A stretch of 36,033 nt of DNA from Glaciecola sp. UBA1851 (lineage in GTDB: Bacteria > Pseudomonadota > Gammaproteobacteria > Enterobacterales > Alteromonadaceae), in the NCBI GenBank assembly GCA_002338515.1, contig DDIL01000108.1, positions 18,190 to 54,222 on the forward strand, given 5' to 3'. Positions 24,828 through 33,044 of the stretch are shown here, piece by piece. The notes below the pieces were generated by a model. That model ran no database searches. It was not told where the DNA came from and worked only from the letters and a program-made list of their open reading frames with translations. A program made the translations under genes and the position numbers. The first letter of the stretch is position 1. Every line of letters begins with the position of its first letter.

Positions 24828-25091
24828 GGTCAGTTCCTTTCGAGGTTTGTGTTTTTATATTTGTGTTTTTAGTTAATGATCGAACATGTTTGGATGGATG
24901 CATCCAGCTAATAAATAAGCATATTTTCATTAAAGATGCAATACACTAATAGTACAGGATGATTAATATTAATCGAATATTACTGGTAAGCTAGGATCAT
25001 ATTTTGCGCAGGTATAAGAAAAGGTCGCCATATAATGCGACTCTCTAAATAGGGTTAGCATTTAATAAAAGGAATACGTTGCGTATTATAG
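24828..25091. other. Regulatory gap upstream of the receptor, with two palindromes
   Basis: The gap holds a 12-bp perfect palindrome TGGATGCATCCA (24895-24906) and an 8-bp palindrome AACATGTT (24883-24890), 56-79 bp upstream of the leader frame. They may be operator sites. A short hairpin close to the sufE end is listed separately. No gene was seen. Confidence 0.4.
25073..25087 (-). terminator. Weak terminator-like hairpin after sufE
   Basis: AATACG pairs with CGTATT around a 3-base loop. On the minus strand it is followed by CCTTTTATT, just after the sufE stop. The stem is short and AT-rich, so this is tentative. Confidence 0.3.
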
Positions 25092-25499
25092 CTATACGGC
25101 GCTTGCTAGTTGTCTAATTTTCCCGACAATTGCTCGCAAACCATTGCCTCGAGTAGGAGTAATATGACGCTCTAGGTCTAACTCAGTAAAGTACGCATCA
25201 ATATCAAAATCGAGTATTTCTTTTGCGGTTCTATTATTATAGGCGCTAAGCACTAGTACCAATAAGCCTTGCACTATCACTGCGTCACTGTCGACTTCAA
25301 ACAAAAATTTACCGTCTTCTGTTTTATAATCAAGCCACACACTACTTTGACAGCCTTTAACTATTTTATCTGGGGTTTTGGCCTCTTCGCTTAAGCCTGG
25401 AATTTGCTTCCCTAAATCAATAATATATTGGTAACGTTGTTCCCAATCATCAAAAAATGCTAAATCGTCAACAATTTCTTCACTACTTGGTAATTGCAT
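25092..25499 (-). CDS. sufE: SufE, cysteine desulfurase sulfur acceptor
   Basis: This 135-residue SufE-family protein takes persulfide sulfur from SufS and passes it to the SufBCD scaffold. The acceptor cysteine is Cys50 in KIVKGCQSSVW, matching Cys51 of E. coli SufE. DDWEQRYQYIIDLG and the C-terminal TPTRGNGLRAIVGKI are family hallmarks. It is the last gene of the suf operon, 30 bp after sufT. Length is normal. Confidence 0.95.
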   Translation of the reverse strand: MQLPSSEEIVDDLAFFDDWEQRYQYIIDLGKQIPGLSEEAKTPDKIVKGCQSSVWLDYKTEDGKFLFEVDSDAVIVQGLLVLVLSAYNNRTAKEILDFDIDAYFTELDLERHITPTRGNGLRAIVGKIRQLASAV

Positions 25500-25529
25500 T
25501 TATATAAATCGTCCTTCCAACTTTGAAAT

Positions 25530-26063
25530 CTAAAAAAATACGCCCGCTTCTAGTTGAGCTTCTTCACTCATCATTTCGCGAGACCATGGCGGGTCAAATA
25601 CTAAGTTAACCTTCACACTCTCTACGTTAGGCACCATATTCACACGGTATTCAACATCGCCAACTAAAACAGGGCCCATACCACATGCAGGTGCGGTTAG
25701 TGTCATATCAATATTAACGCTGTTTTCAGCTTGTTCTACATTGACTTCATAGATAAGACCAAGAGAAACTAAATCAATTGGAATCTCGGGATCATAAACG
25801 GTTCTAAGGGCTTCCCATACCTGTTCAATATCAATATTGTTATCAGTTGGAGCCTCAAAAGAAAGGACTAATGACTTTCTACCTATTGCGCCAGCGTCAG
25901 TGCCATCGATACGATACATGTTGCCACGCCATGTTATGGTAAAGTTTCCACCTAAGTCTTGGGTGATAGTAACAAATTCACCCTTTGGGATAATTTTTGG
26001 TGTGCCTACTGGCACTAAACGAGCTTTACAGTCACTTTCGGTGACCACCATTTTTTGTTGCAT
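25530..26063 (-). CDS. sufT: SufT, DUF59 (MIP18-like) iron-sulfur assembly factor
   Basis: This 177-residue protein has an N-terminal SufT-specific part (about 1-75, including VGTPKIIPKGEFVTITQDLGGNF and WRGNMYRIDG). A DUF59 domain (about 80-170) follows, with EALRTVYDPEIPIDLVSLGLIYEV, the conserved cysteine in TAPACGMG, and DPPWSREMMSEEAQ. SufT helps maturation of iron-sulfur proteins under high demand. Its place between sufA and sufE in the operon (11 and 30 bp) agrees. The ATG at 26063 gives normal length. Confidence 0.95.
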   Translation of the reverse strand: MQQKMVVTESDCKARLVPVGTPKIIPKGEFVTITQDLGGNFTITWRGNMYRIDGTDAGAIGRKSLVLSFEAPTDNNIDIEQVWEALRTVYDPEIPIDLVSLGLIYEVNVEQAENSVNIDMTLTAPACGMGPVLVGDVEYRVNMVPNVESVKVNLVFDPPWSREMMSEEAQLEAGVFF

Positions 26064-26074
26064 AGTATGCTTTG

Positions 26075-26431
26075 TTACCCTACGTTAAAGCTCTCGCCAC
26101 AACCACATTCATTCACCACGTTCGGATTATTGTATTTAATGACGCCGTTTACGCCCTCTTTTACATAATCAATCTCGGTGTTTTGCAACAGCTCTTTAGC
26201 TTGTGCCGCTATAGCAATACTTAACGAATCGCTAAACTTAATAACCTCGTCATCTTCATTTGCCGCATCAACTAAATCGAGCACATAAGCATAACCGGTA
26301 CAACCGCTGACTTTGGTAGAGAAACGGATAATTTTCTCTGGTTGTACTTTTTGTTTACCTTCAAAATGCTTGATGGCACTTTGAGTAAGCGTTATGGTTT
26401 GTGTATTGGGAATAAAGGTTTCTACAGTCAT
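26075..26431 (-). CDS. sufA: SufA/IscA-type A-type iron-sulfur carrier
   Basis: This 118-residue HesB/IscA-family carrier receives and delivers iron-sulfur clusters or iron. The three ligand cysteines are present: Cys44 in KVSGCTGYAY and Cys109/Cys111 in NECGCGESF. It is 8 bp after sufS and 11 bp before sufT. The suf context supports sufA over iscA. Confidence 0.93.
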   Translation of the reverse strand: MTVETFIPNTQTITLTQSAIKHFEGKQKVQPEKIIRFSTKVSGCTGYAYVLDLVDAANEDDEVIKFSDSLSIAIAAQAKELLQNTEIDYVKEGVNGVIKYNNPNVVNECGCGESFNVG

Positions 26432-26439
26432 AATATCTC

Positions 26440-27657
26440 CTACGCCAACATCATCTTGGCCTTTTTAAGGGCATCAAACAATTTATCTACATCTTGGCGT
26501 GTATTGTAAATAGAAAAGGACGCACGTGCCGTACCAGGTAATCCTAATCGTTTCATAAGCGGTTGAGCGCAATTATCGCCTGTGCGAATAGCCACGCCTT
26601 GTTTATCTAAAATAAAACCAACATCGGCAGGATGTGCGCCTTTCAACTCAAAGCTCATCACACCCACTTTGTTCGGCGCAGTGCCAATTACTCGCATGCC
26701 TTCAATTTCTTTTGCTCGCTTGGTCGCATATGCCAACAAGTCTTGTTCATGTGCATGTAAACCCTGCATATCTAAACCAGATAGCCATTTAACTGCTGCG
26801 CCCAAACCAATTACGCCAGCAATGTTAGGCGTGCCTGCTTCAAGTCTATTAGGTAATGTACCCCAAGTCGCACTTTGGTAGTCAACCTCTGCAATCATTT
26901 CGCCGCCAGTTTGCCATACTGGCCAAGTTTCGAGTAATTCTTTTCGTCCCCATAACACGCCAACACCCGTAGGGCCGAATAATTTATGCCCTGAAAACAC
27001 ATAAAAATCACAACCGATAGATTGCACATCTACATTACCATGAGCAATTCCTTGGGCACCATCAATTAATACCCATGCACCTTTTGCTTTCGCTTTTATA
27101 GTAATGTCTTTAATAGGATTTACCGTACCTAATGCATTAGATACATGAGGCAGTGCAACCAAACGCGTATTCTCATTCAACAATGCATCAAACGCCGCAA
27201 TATCTAACTCGCCAGTATCGAAAATAGAACAAATTTTTAACGTAGCACCACTTTGTTTACAGGCTTGCTGCCAGGTAACTAAATTAGCATGATGTTCAAG
27301 TTCAGTAACAATAATCTCATCGCCAGCTTTGAACAATTGACCCACACCGTTGGACACCAAATTAATCGCTTCAGTAGTACCACTAGTCCATATCACTTCT
27401 TCTCGATGTGCGGCATTAATAAATTTAGCGACGTCAGTACGTGCGTTTTCATAGCCACGAGTTGCTTCGTCGGCTAAACGATGGGCGCCTCTGTGAACAT
27501 TAGAATTGTACTGAGTATAGTATTCAATAAGTGTATCTATCACCACTTGTGGCTTTTGAGTCGTTGCCGCATTGTCTAAATACACTAATGGCTTTCCGTC
27601 AATTTCGCGTTTCAGTACGGGGAATTGTGCACGGACAGCTTCTACATCAAAACTCAT
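26440..27657 (-). CDS. sufS: SufS cysteine desulfurase
   Basis: This 405-residue PLP enzyme removes sulfur from L-cysteine as a persulfide for cluster assembly. The PLP lysine is Lys225 in FSGHKLFGPTG and the catalytic cysteine is Cys363 in RTGDNCAQP, near E. coli SufS Lys226 and Cys364. The start at 27657 is chosen because GGAGG lies just upstream and its ATG overlaps the sufD stop (ATGA). Extending to 27705 adds 16 residues that overlap the end of sufD and have no support. It partners SufE, encoded three genes on. Confidence 0.96.
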   Translation of the reverse strand: MSFDVEAVRAQFPVLKREIDGKPLVYLDNAATTQKPQVVIDTLIEYYTQYNSNVHRGAHRLADEATRGYENARTDVAKFINAAHREEVIWTSGTTEAINLVSNGVGQLFKAGDEIIVTELEHHANLVTWQQACKQSGATLKICSIFDTGELDIAAFDALLNENTRLVALPHVSNALGTVNPIKDITIKAKAKGAWVLIDGAQGIAHGNVDVQSIGCDFYVFSGHKLFGPTGVGVLWGRKELLETWPVWQTGGEMIAEVDYQSATWGTLPNRLEAGTPNIAGVIGLGAAVKWLSGLDMQGLHAHEQDLLAYATKRAKEIEGMRVIGTAPNKVGVMSFELKGAHPADVGFILDKQGVAIRTGDNCAQPLMKRLGLPGTARASFSIYNTRQDVDKLFDALKKAKMMLA

Positions 27658-28913
27658 TTTACCTCCATGTTGGCGAAACGTTCGCTCAACATTGGCAGTA
27701 GCCACTGTTTGATAGGCTCATTGCTAATGGCGTTAACTAATTCTTGAACAAAACCAAAGTTAAGCATAACAAGTGCTTTTGAGCGCGGAATGGAGCGACT
27801 CATTAAATAATATAAGGCCTTTTCTTCTATTTCCGCTACTGTTGCACCGTGCGCGCACTGCACGTCATCAGCATAAATTTCTAGTTCAGGCTTGGTATTG
27901 ATCATAGCGCGCCGAGAAAGCAACAAGTTGCGATTGTTTAATTCTGCTAACGTTTTTTGCGCGTCTCTGTGAATGTGAATACGACCACTAAACACCGCTC
28001 TGGCTTTGTCACCTATAATGCCTCTAGCGTTTTCTTGCGTCGTTCCATTAGGCACGGCATGTTCAATAGTAGAATGCATATCAAACAGCTCGCCTTCAGC
28101 TAACAAGTAAATCGCATTCATTTTCGCATTAGCATGTTGCCCTGCATGAATAATATCTACGTCTACTCGCGACAGTTCACTACCGTATGACACAAAAGTA
28201 CTGTTTAAATTAGCCCGTTCTTGAAGACTAAAATGGCTTCCGCCTACTTGCTTGGCCGCACCGGTGAAAAAGGCAAAACGATAATGCTCAAGTTTCGCTT
28301 CTTTACCAATCATATATTCAGCAAAGGCGGTAGTAAAACTAGCTTGAGAGCCAAACCCATGCTCAATAACTTTTAGTTGGCTGTTTTCACCCAAATTAAC
28401 CAATGCTCGGGTATGAGCGTCGCAGTCTTGAGCGGCAATATTAATAATACGAAGTGGCGTATCAACTTCACAATTATCATCTAAAGAAATATAAACGCCT
28501 TGCTCGCAAAGCGCATCATTCACTAAACCAAATACATGACGTGATGGCTTAACCTGCCCAAATAATCTTGATATTTCATCTTGCATATCGGTTGAAGCGT
28601 TATTAATTGCGCAAAGATTTAAGCCGTGCGGCAAAGATAACTTACTAATATCAGTACGTAATACACCATCAACGAATACAATATCGATTGATTCTAAACC
28701 ATCAATTTGAGGGACGTTGTAGCTTGTGTCAAGGCTACTTTCATTAGAAACACGCTCTTTCAATGATGATAAAGGCGTAAATCGCCATTCTTCGCTTCGA
28801 GCATGTGGCCAGCCGTCTGTTTCTAATTTATTCAGCGACTGTTGACGCATAGGTGCAAGAAAATCATCGACGCCTCTGGCATCACTAATGACCTTGTTTA
28901 GCCATTGGCTCAT
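27654..28913 (-). CDS. sufD: SufD, component of the SufBC2D scaffold
   Basis: This 419-residue SufBD-family protein forms the Fe-S scaffold complex with SufB and SufC. It has EEWRFTPLS near residue 45, then the beta-helix core with IRINI-type repeats, GIIGDKARAVFSGRIHIHRDAQKT, LLLSRRAMINTKPELEIYADDVQCAHGATVAEIEEKALYYLMSRSI in segments, and the terminal helices. The conserved His in AHGAT and Cys in VQCAH are present. It starts with ATGA overlap on sufC and ends with ATGA overlap on sufS, so translation is probably coupled. Confidence 0.96.
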   Translation of the reverse strand: MSQWLNKVISDARGVDDFLAPMRQQSLNKLETDGWPHARSEEWRFTPLSSLKERVSNESSLDTSYNVPQIDGLESIDIVFVDGVLRTDISKLSLPHGLNLCAINNASTDMQDEISRLFGQVKPSRHVFGLVNDALCEQGVYISLDDNCEVDTPLRIINIAAQDCDAHTRALVNLGENSQLKVIEHGFGSQASFTTAFAEYMIGKEAKLEHYRFAFFTGAAKQVGGSHFSLQERANLNSTFVSYGSELSRVDVDIIHAGQHANAKMNAIYLLAEGELFDMHSTIEHAVPNGTTQENARGIIGDKARAVFSGRIHIHRDAQKTLAELNNRNLLLSRRAMINTKPELEIYADDVQCAHGATVAEIEEKALYYLMSRSIPRSKALVMLNFGFVQELVNAISNEPIKQWLLPMLSERFANMEVK

Positions 28914-29671
28914 GCGCTTACCTCTTCAAATTCTTTTCCTAGAAAGGCATACCCTTCATTTTCAACTTTAAGCGCAAGCGATGCATCACCACTTTTCACT
29001 ATTTTACCGTTTGCAAGAATATGTACAAAATCGGGTTTGATAAAATCTAGTAAACGCTGGTAGTGAGTGATAACAATAAAACTACGAGCACTGTCTCGCT
29101 GGCTATTAACGCCATTTGCAACTACTTTAAGCGCATCAATATCCAAGCCAGAATCTGACTCATCCAAAATACAAAGAGACGGCTTTAACAAAATCATTTG
29201 CATTATCTCGTTACGCTTTTTCTCACCACCTGAAAAGCCTTCGTTCACACCACGCTTTAAGAAGTCTAATGGCAACTGAACTTGTTTGCAGGCTTCCTTA
29301 GCTTGCTTTAAAAACTCGGTAGCCGACAAAGGCTCTTCGCCTCTGTGCTCGCGCGTTGCATTAACTGACTCTTTCATAAATTCCATATTGCTAACACCAG
29401 GAATTTCTACCGGATACTGAAAGGCCAAAAACAGGCCATTACTGGCACGTTCTTCAATTTCCATTTCAAATAGGTCGTTACCATTCAAGCTAACTTCACC
29501 TTGCTCAACTTCGTAGCCTTCACGACCAGACAGAACATAACCTAGGGTACTTTTACCCGCGCCGTTTGGACCCATAATGGCGTGTACTTCGCCAGGGTTA
29601 ACTTCAAGATTAAGACCTTGAATAATGGTTTTATCTTCTACACGCGCATGTAAATTTTTAATGTTTAACAT
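28910..29671 (-). CDS. sufC: SufC, ATPase of the SufBCD complex
   Basis: This 253-residue ABC-type ATPase has Walker A GPNGAGKST (about 35-43), the SufC-type signature FSGGEKKRNEI, Walker B LCILDES and the D-loop SGLD, and the switch His in VITHYQRLL. It drives conformational change of SufB-SufD. It begins two bases after the sufB stop with AGGA in between, and overlaps sufD by four bases. Confidence 0.97.
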   Translation of the reverse strand: MLNIKNLHARVEDKTIIQGLNLEVNPGEVHAIMGPNGAGKSTLGYVLSGREGYEVEQGEVSLNGNDLFEMEIEERASNGLFLAFQYPVEIPGVSNMEFMKESVNATREHRGEEPLSATEFLKQAKEACKQVQLPLDFLKRGVNEGFSGGEKKRNEIMQMILLKPSLCILDESDSGLDIDALKVVANGVNSQRDSARSFIVITHYQRLLDFIKPDFVHILANGKIVKSGDASLALKVENEGYAFLGKEFEEVSA

Positions 29672-29673
29672 AA

Positions 29674-31110
29674 TTATCCTACTGATCCTTCCAAGCTAAT
29701 TTCTAACAATTTACCTGCCTCGACAGCAAATTCCATCGGCAGTTCTTTGAATACTTCTTTACAAAATCCATTCACAATCATAGAGACTGCTTTTTCTGGA
29801 TTAAGCCCGCGTTGTTGGCATAAAAACAGTTGTTCATCACTTACTTTAGAAGTGGTAGCCTCATGTTCAACAATGGCACTAGGGTTACGACTTTCAATAT
29901 AGGGGAATGTATGTGCGCCACAGGTATCGCCAATTAATAGCGAATCACACTCAGTGAAATTTCGCGCGCCGTCAGCCTTAGGCCCCATTTTAACTAACCC
30001 GCGATAAGTGTTGTTACTTTTACCCGCAGATATCCCTTTGGAAATAATGGTAGAGCGAGTGTTTTTACCAAGATGTATCATCTTAGTACCGGTATCGGCT
30101 TGCTGGCGCCCACGTGTCAATGCAACAGAATAGAATTCACCCACACTATTATCACCTTTCAGTATACAGCTAGGGTATTTCCAAGTTACTGCTGACCCAG
30201 TTTCAACTTGGGTCCATGAAATTTTTGCATTAGTGTGGCAAATACCGCGTTTGGTCACGAAGTTGTAGATTCCACCTTTTCCGTCTTCATCGCCTGGGTA
30301 CCAATTTTGCACAGTAGAATATTTAATTGTGGCGTCATCTAGCGCTACTAACTCCACCACTGCTGCATGTAATTGATTCTCATCGCGTTGAGGCGCTGTG
30401 CAACCTTCTAAATAACTAACATGGCTGCCTTCTTCAGCAACAATCAATGTACGCTCAAATTGCCCTGTGTTCATTTCGTTAATACGGAAGTAAGTCGACA
30501 ACTCCATTGGACAGCGCACACCCTTAGGGATATATACGAATGAGCCATCAGTAAAAACAGCACTATTTAATGCCGCATAGTAATTATCTGCTCTTGGTAC
30601 AACTGAGCCTAAATGCTTTTTCACTAATTCTGGGTAGGTATGAACAGCTTCTGATATTGAGCAAAAAATAACACCTGCTTCAGCTAGCTTTTCTCTGAAA
30701 GTTGTTACAACTGATACTGAATCGAATACCACGTCCATTGCCACACCCGCTAACATTTCTTGCTCGTGTAATGGAATCCCTAATTTTTCATAAGTACGCA
30801 ATAACTCTGGATCAACCTCGTCGAGTGACTGCGGTTTATCTGCCATACTTTTAGGCGCTGAATAATAAGATATTGCTTGAAAGTCTATTTTAGGATAATG
30901 CACGTGAGCCCACTCCGGCTCATCCATTTTTAGCCATGTTTCATACGCTTTTAAACGCCAATCGAGCATCCACTGAGGCTCTTTTTTCATTTCAGAAATA
31001 CGTCGTATAATGGATTCATCTAAACCGCTTTCGAAGGTATCTGATTCTATTTCAGAATAGAACCCCGCTTCGTATTTTCTGTCTAATGCCTGTTCAATCT
31101 GTTCACTCAT
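29674..31110 (-). CDS. sufB: SufB, Fe-S scaffold protein
   Basis: This 478-residue SufB has family landmarks WMLDWRLKAYETW, VPRADNYYAALNSAVFTDGSFVYIPKGV, FERTLIVAEEGSHVSYLEGCTAP, a beta-helix with TKRGICHTNAKISWTQVETGSAVTW (in segments), and ARNFTECDSLLIGDTCGAHTFPYIE. The conserved cysteine proposed to accept sulfur is in EGCTAP and the cluster cysteine is in ECDSLL. GGGA lies eight bases before the ATG. It is the first suf gene after iscR, with a 173-bp gap. That gap includes a GCGTTAACGC palindrome (31201-31210) and a TATAAT (minus strand, 31226-31221) without a matching -35. Confidence 0.97.
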   Translation of the reverse strand: MSEQIEQALDRKYEAGFYSEIESDTFESGLDESIIRRISEMKKEPQWMLDWRLKAYETWLKMDEPEWAHVHYPKIDFQAISYYSAPKSMADKPQSLDEVDPELLRTYEKLGIPLHEQEMLAGVAMDVVFDSVSVVTTFREKLAEAGVIFCSISEAVHTYPELVKKHLGSVVPRADNYYAALNSAVFTDGSFVYIPKGVRCPMELSTYFRINEMNTGQFERTLIVAEEGSHVSYLEGCTAPQRDENQLHAAVVELVALDDATIKYSTVQNWYPGDEDGKGGIYNFVTKRGICHTNAKISWTQVETGSAVTWKYPSCILKGDNSVGEFYSVALTRGRQQADTGTKMIHLGKNTRSTIISKGISAGKSNNTYRGLVKMGPKADGARNFTECDSLLIGDTCGAHTFPYIESRNPSAIVEHEATTSKVSDEQLFLCQQRGLNPEKAVSMIVNGFCKEVFKELPMEFAVEAGKLLEISLEGSVG

Positions 31111-31283
31111 GTATTGATCCCATTATTCGCTTTATTTAATTTTAAATCTTTTGCAGTTTTTACGTTCAGATTCTATTCAATCTACACCTATCTAGTATCA
31201 GCGTTAACGCAAAACACGGTATTATAAACCACTATTGTCAAAGAGGATAACTTTACCGGCTACAAATTTCTTATTTGGTATTG

Positions 31284-31784
31284 TTATAGAACATTTAATT
31301 TTGTATCTATTGTCGTTTTTTCGAGGTCGGTTACTATTACTGATGATTGATAGCAACTTTGACGACCCACCACTTCTTTCACATCACGCTTTTGCATTAA
31401 CTCTTGTAATGAAATTTGGTTAAGAAAATCACTAATACGGTCGCTTAAGTTCTCCCACAAATTGTGTGTTAAACACTTTTCACCACCTTTGCAATCTGAC
31501 TTACCACTGCATTTGGTTGCATCAATATTTTCATTAACTGCCTGTATTATTTCTCCTACAAACAAGTTTTCAGGTTCTCTGTTTAACGTATAACCGCCAC
31601 CTGGACCTCTTACACTTGCTACAAGATTAGTTCGTCTCAATTTTGAAAATAACTGCTCAAGATAAGACAACGATATATCTTGTCGTTCAGAAATTTCCGC
31701 TAAGGGCACGGGTCCTTTCTTTGAATGAAAGGCTAAGTCAAGCATAGCAGTTACCGCGTAACGACCTTTGGATGAAAGTTTCAT
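31284..31784 (-). CDS. iscR: IscR, iron-sulfur-sensing Rrf2 regulator
   Basis: This 166-residue Rrf2-family regulator has an N-terminal winged helix (MKLSSKGRYAVTAMLDLA, RGPGGGYTL). Its cluster ligands fall at the E. coli IscR positions Cys92, Cys98, Cys104 and His107 (KCSGKSDCKGGEKCLTH). Cluster-loaded IscR represses from type-1 sites. Two such sites lie upstream of this gene, so autorepression is expected. AAGGAAG precedes the ATG. It heads the suf operon here rather than an isc operon, and no iscS, iscU or hscA is in view. The C-terminal tail is longer than in many relatives. Confidence 0.96.
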   Translation of the reverse strand: MKLSSKGRYAVTAMLDLAFHSKKGPVPLAEISERQDISLSYLEQLFSKLRRTNLVASVRGPGGGYTLNREPENLFVGEIIQAVNENIDATKCSGKSDCKGGEKCLTHNLWENLSDRISDFLNQISLQELMQKRDVKEVVGRQSCYQSSVIVTDLEKTTIDTKLNVL

Positions 31785-31820
31785 AGACTTCCTTTATTAA
31801 AAAACCATAGTGATCGTGAC

Positions 31821-31845
31821 ATAACCAACTAAAATGGTCAAGTAT
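31821..31845. promoter_or_regulatory. Type-1 IscR site, proximal to iscR
   Basis: On the minus strand it reads ATACTTGACC-ATTT-TAGTTGGTTAT and agrees with the type-1 consensus ATASYYGACTRWWWYAGTCRRSTAT in nearly every defined position. It lies 36 bp upstream of the iscR start. Confidence 0.8.
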
Positions 31846-31870
31846 TTAACCAAGTAAATTAGTCAAGTAT
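31846..31870. promoter_or_regulatory. Second type-1-like IscR site, directly abutting the first
   Basis: On the minus strand it reads ATACTTGACT-AATT-TACTTGGTTAA, starting at the base next to the proximal site. The ATACTTGACT half is an exact match and the second half is weaker. Confidence 0.7.
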
Positions 31871-32256
31871 TGTTTTTCAACTTTACAACATGTATTTTAT
31901 GGTTCAATTTTAGCATTAGGCGCAGTGTTAGTTTTTGCAGCTATTAAGCAACTAAAAAAATTAAACAGCTAAAGTCATCATTAATAAAATATTTTTATGG
32001 AAGTTATAAACTAGGCTCTTGGTCAGTTTATAACTTTTTTAGTATCACTCACGCCATGATTCTCTGATGTTATAAAAACCACCTGACTCAGTTTCTAGCA
32101 TCTAAACTTAAATTCTACCACTACAAATCTTATAAGATTTTTTTAGCCCCAATATAAAACTATCGGCAGTGTTTAGCAGTAAATATTACTAGAGCCGTTG
32201 TATCTTTGAAAAAATATTGATTTAAAATTGTGAACACTAATTAAGGGAGTAAAAAC
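31871..32256. other. Intergenic region upstream of elbB
   Basis: This region has no supported protein gene. It contains a weak plus-strand promoter (TTGTTT 31870-31875, 17-base spacer, TATTTT 31893-31898) followed by a terminator-like hairpin at 32001-32036, which together could define a short RNA. The remainder is AT-rich and precedes the elbB Shine-Dalgarno. Confidence 0.4.
32001..32040 (+). terminator. Orphan terminator hairpin
   Basis: A perfect 12-bp stem (32001-32012 with 32025-32036) with a 12-base loop runs into a T-tract (32035-32040) on the plus strand. No plus-strand gene ends upstream, because iscR is divergent. Confidence 0.65.
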
Positions 32257-32904
32257 ATGAAAAAAGTAGCTGTGATTTTAAGTGGTTGTGGCGTATACGA
32301 CGGCGCCGAAATTCATGAGTCAGTGTTAACGTTACTGGCGTTAGAACGAGCTGGAGCAAGCTACAAGTGCTTTGCGCCAAATATAAATCAATTGCATGTA
32401 GTCAACCACCTAACAGGCGAAGTAGATGAAAATGATACACGCAATGTATTAACTGAAGCCGCAAGAATTACGCGAGGCGCAATTGAAGATGTTAAGTCGC
32501 TGAATGTAAATGAGTTTGATATCCTTATGCTTCCAGGTGGTTTTGGGGCGGCTAAAAATTTATGCACATTTGCAATAGAAGGTGAAAACAGTCAAGTTAA
32601 TCAAGATGTGTTGACAGTGTGTAAGGCATTTGCTGATGCCAATAAAGTAGCCGGTTACGCCTGTATTGCACCAGCCATTATTCCTACCGTTTATCCAAAC
32701 GGAGTAAAACTTACAATTGGCAATGACGCTGACACTGCAAAGGCTATTGAGGCAATGGGTGGAAGCCATATTGTAACAAGCGTAGAAGAAGTGGTTGAAG
32801 ATGAAAGATATAAGGTTTTCTCCACTCCAGCTTATATGCTAGCAAACAATATTCTAGGAGCTGCGACAAGTATAGATAACTTGGTAAATAGGATTCTTAA
32901 GTAA
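32257..32904 (+). CDS. elbB: ElbB, DJ-1/PfpI-superfamily glyoxalase-like protein
   Basis: This 215-residue protein resembles E. coli ElbB (isoprenoid biosynthesis protein with amidotransferase-like fold). It has VAVILSGCGVYDGAEIHE at the N-terminus, MLPGGFGAAKNL, the nucleophile-elbow cysteine Cys136 in GYACIAPA, and STPAYMLA near the end. ElbB has been reported to have glyoxalase III-type activity, and its physiological role is unsettled. AAGGGAG lies before the ATG. It stands apart from the suf genes. Confidence 0.93.
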   Translation: MKKVAVILSGCGVYDGAEIHESVLTLLALERAGASYKCFAPNINQLHVVNHLTGEVDENDTRNVLTEAARITRGAIEDVKSLNVNEFDILMLPGGFGAAKNLCTFAIEGENSQVNQDVLTVCKAFADANKVAGYACIAPAIIPTVYPNGVKLTIGNDADTAKAIEAMGGSHIVTSVEEVVEDERYKVFSTPAYMLANNILGAATSIDNLVNRILK

Positions 32905-32928
32905 CCATCCATTCAAAAACATTTAAAT

Positions 32929-32981
32929 ACTGCTGAGTCAAATAGTCTTTGCTACTATTAATAGCGAAGACTAGCGGCAGT
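32929..32981. other. Hairpin structure downstream of elbB
   Basis: Nested pairing is visible: ACTGC (32929) with GCAGT (32977), and AGTCTT-T-GCTA with TAGC-G-AAGACT around CTATTAA. No T-run follows, so it may be a processing or weak terminator structure before the ABC transporter gene. Confidence 0.4.
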
Positions 32982-33044
32982 CTTAAAAATTACTAGCATC
33001 CGTATTATTATTCCAATGCAATATCATTTTAAAGGACACCCTTT

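Noticed and set aside
27658..27705. 16-residue N-terminal extension of SufS
   Set aside because: It overlaps sufD coding sequence. A strong GGAGG and ATGA coupling favour the start at 27657, and the catalytic residue numbers then match E. coli.
31221..31241. TTGACA and TATAAT on the minus strand upstream of sufB
   Set aside because: The boxes are only 9 bases apart, too close for a sigma70 promoter. They could belong to different promoters, but this is not supported.
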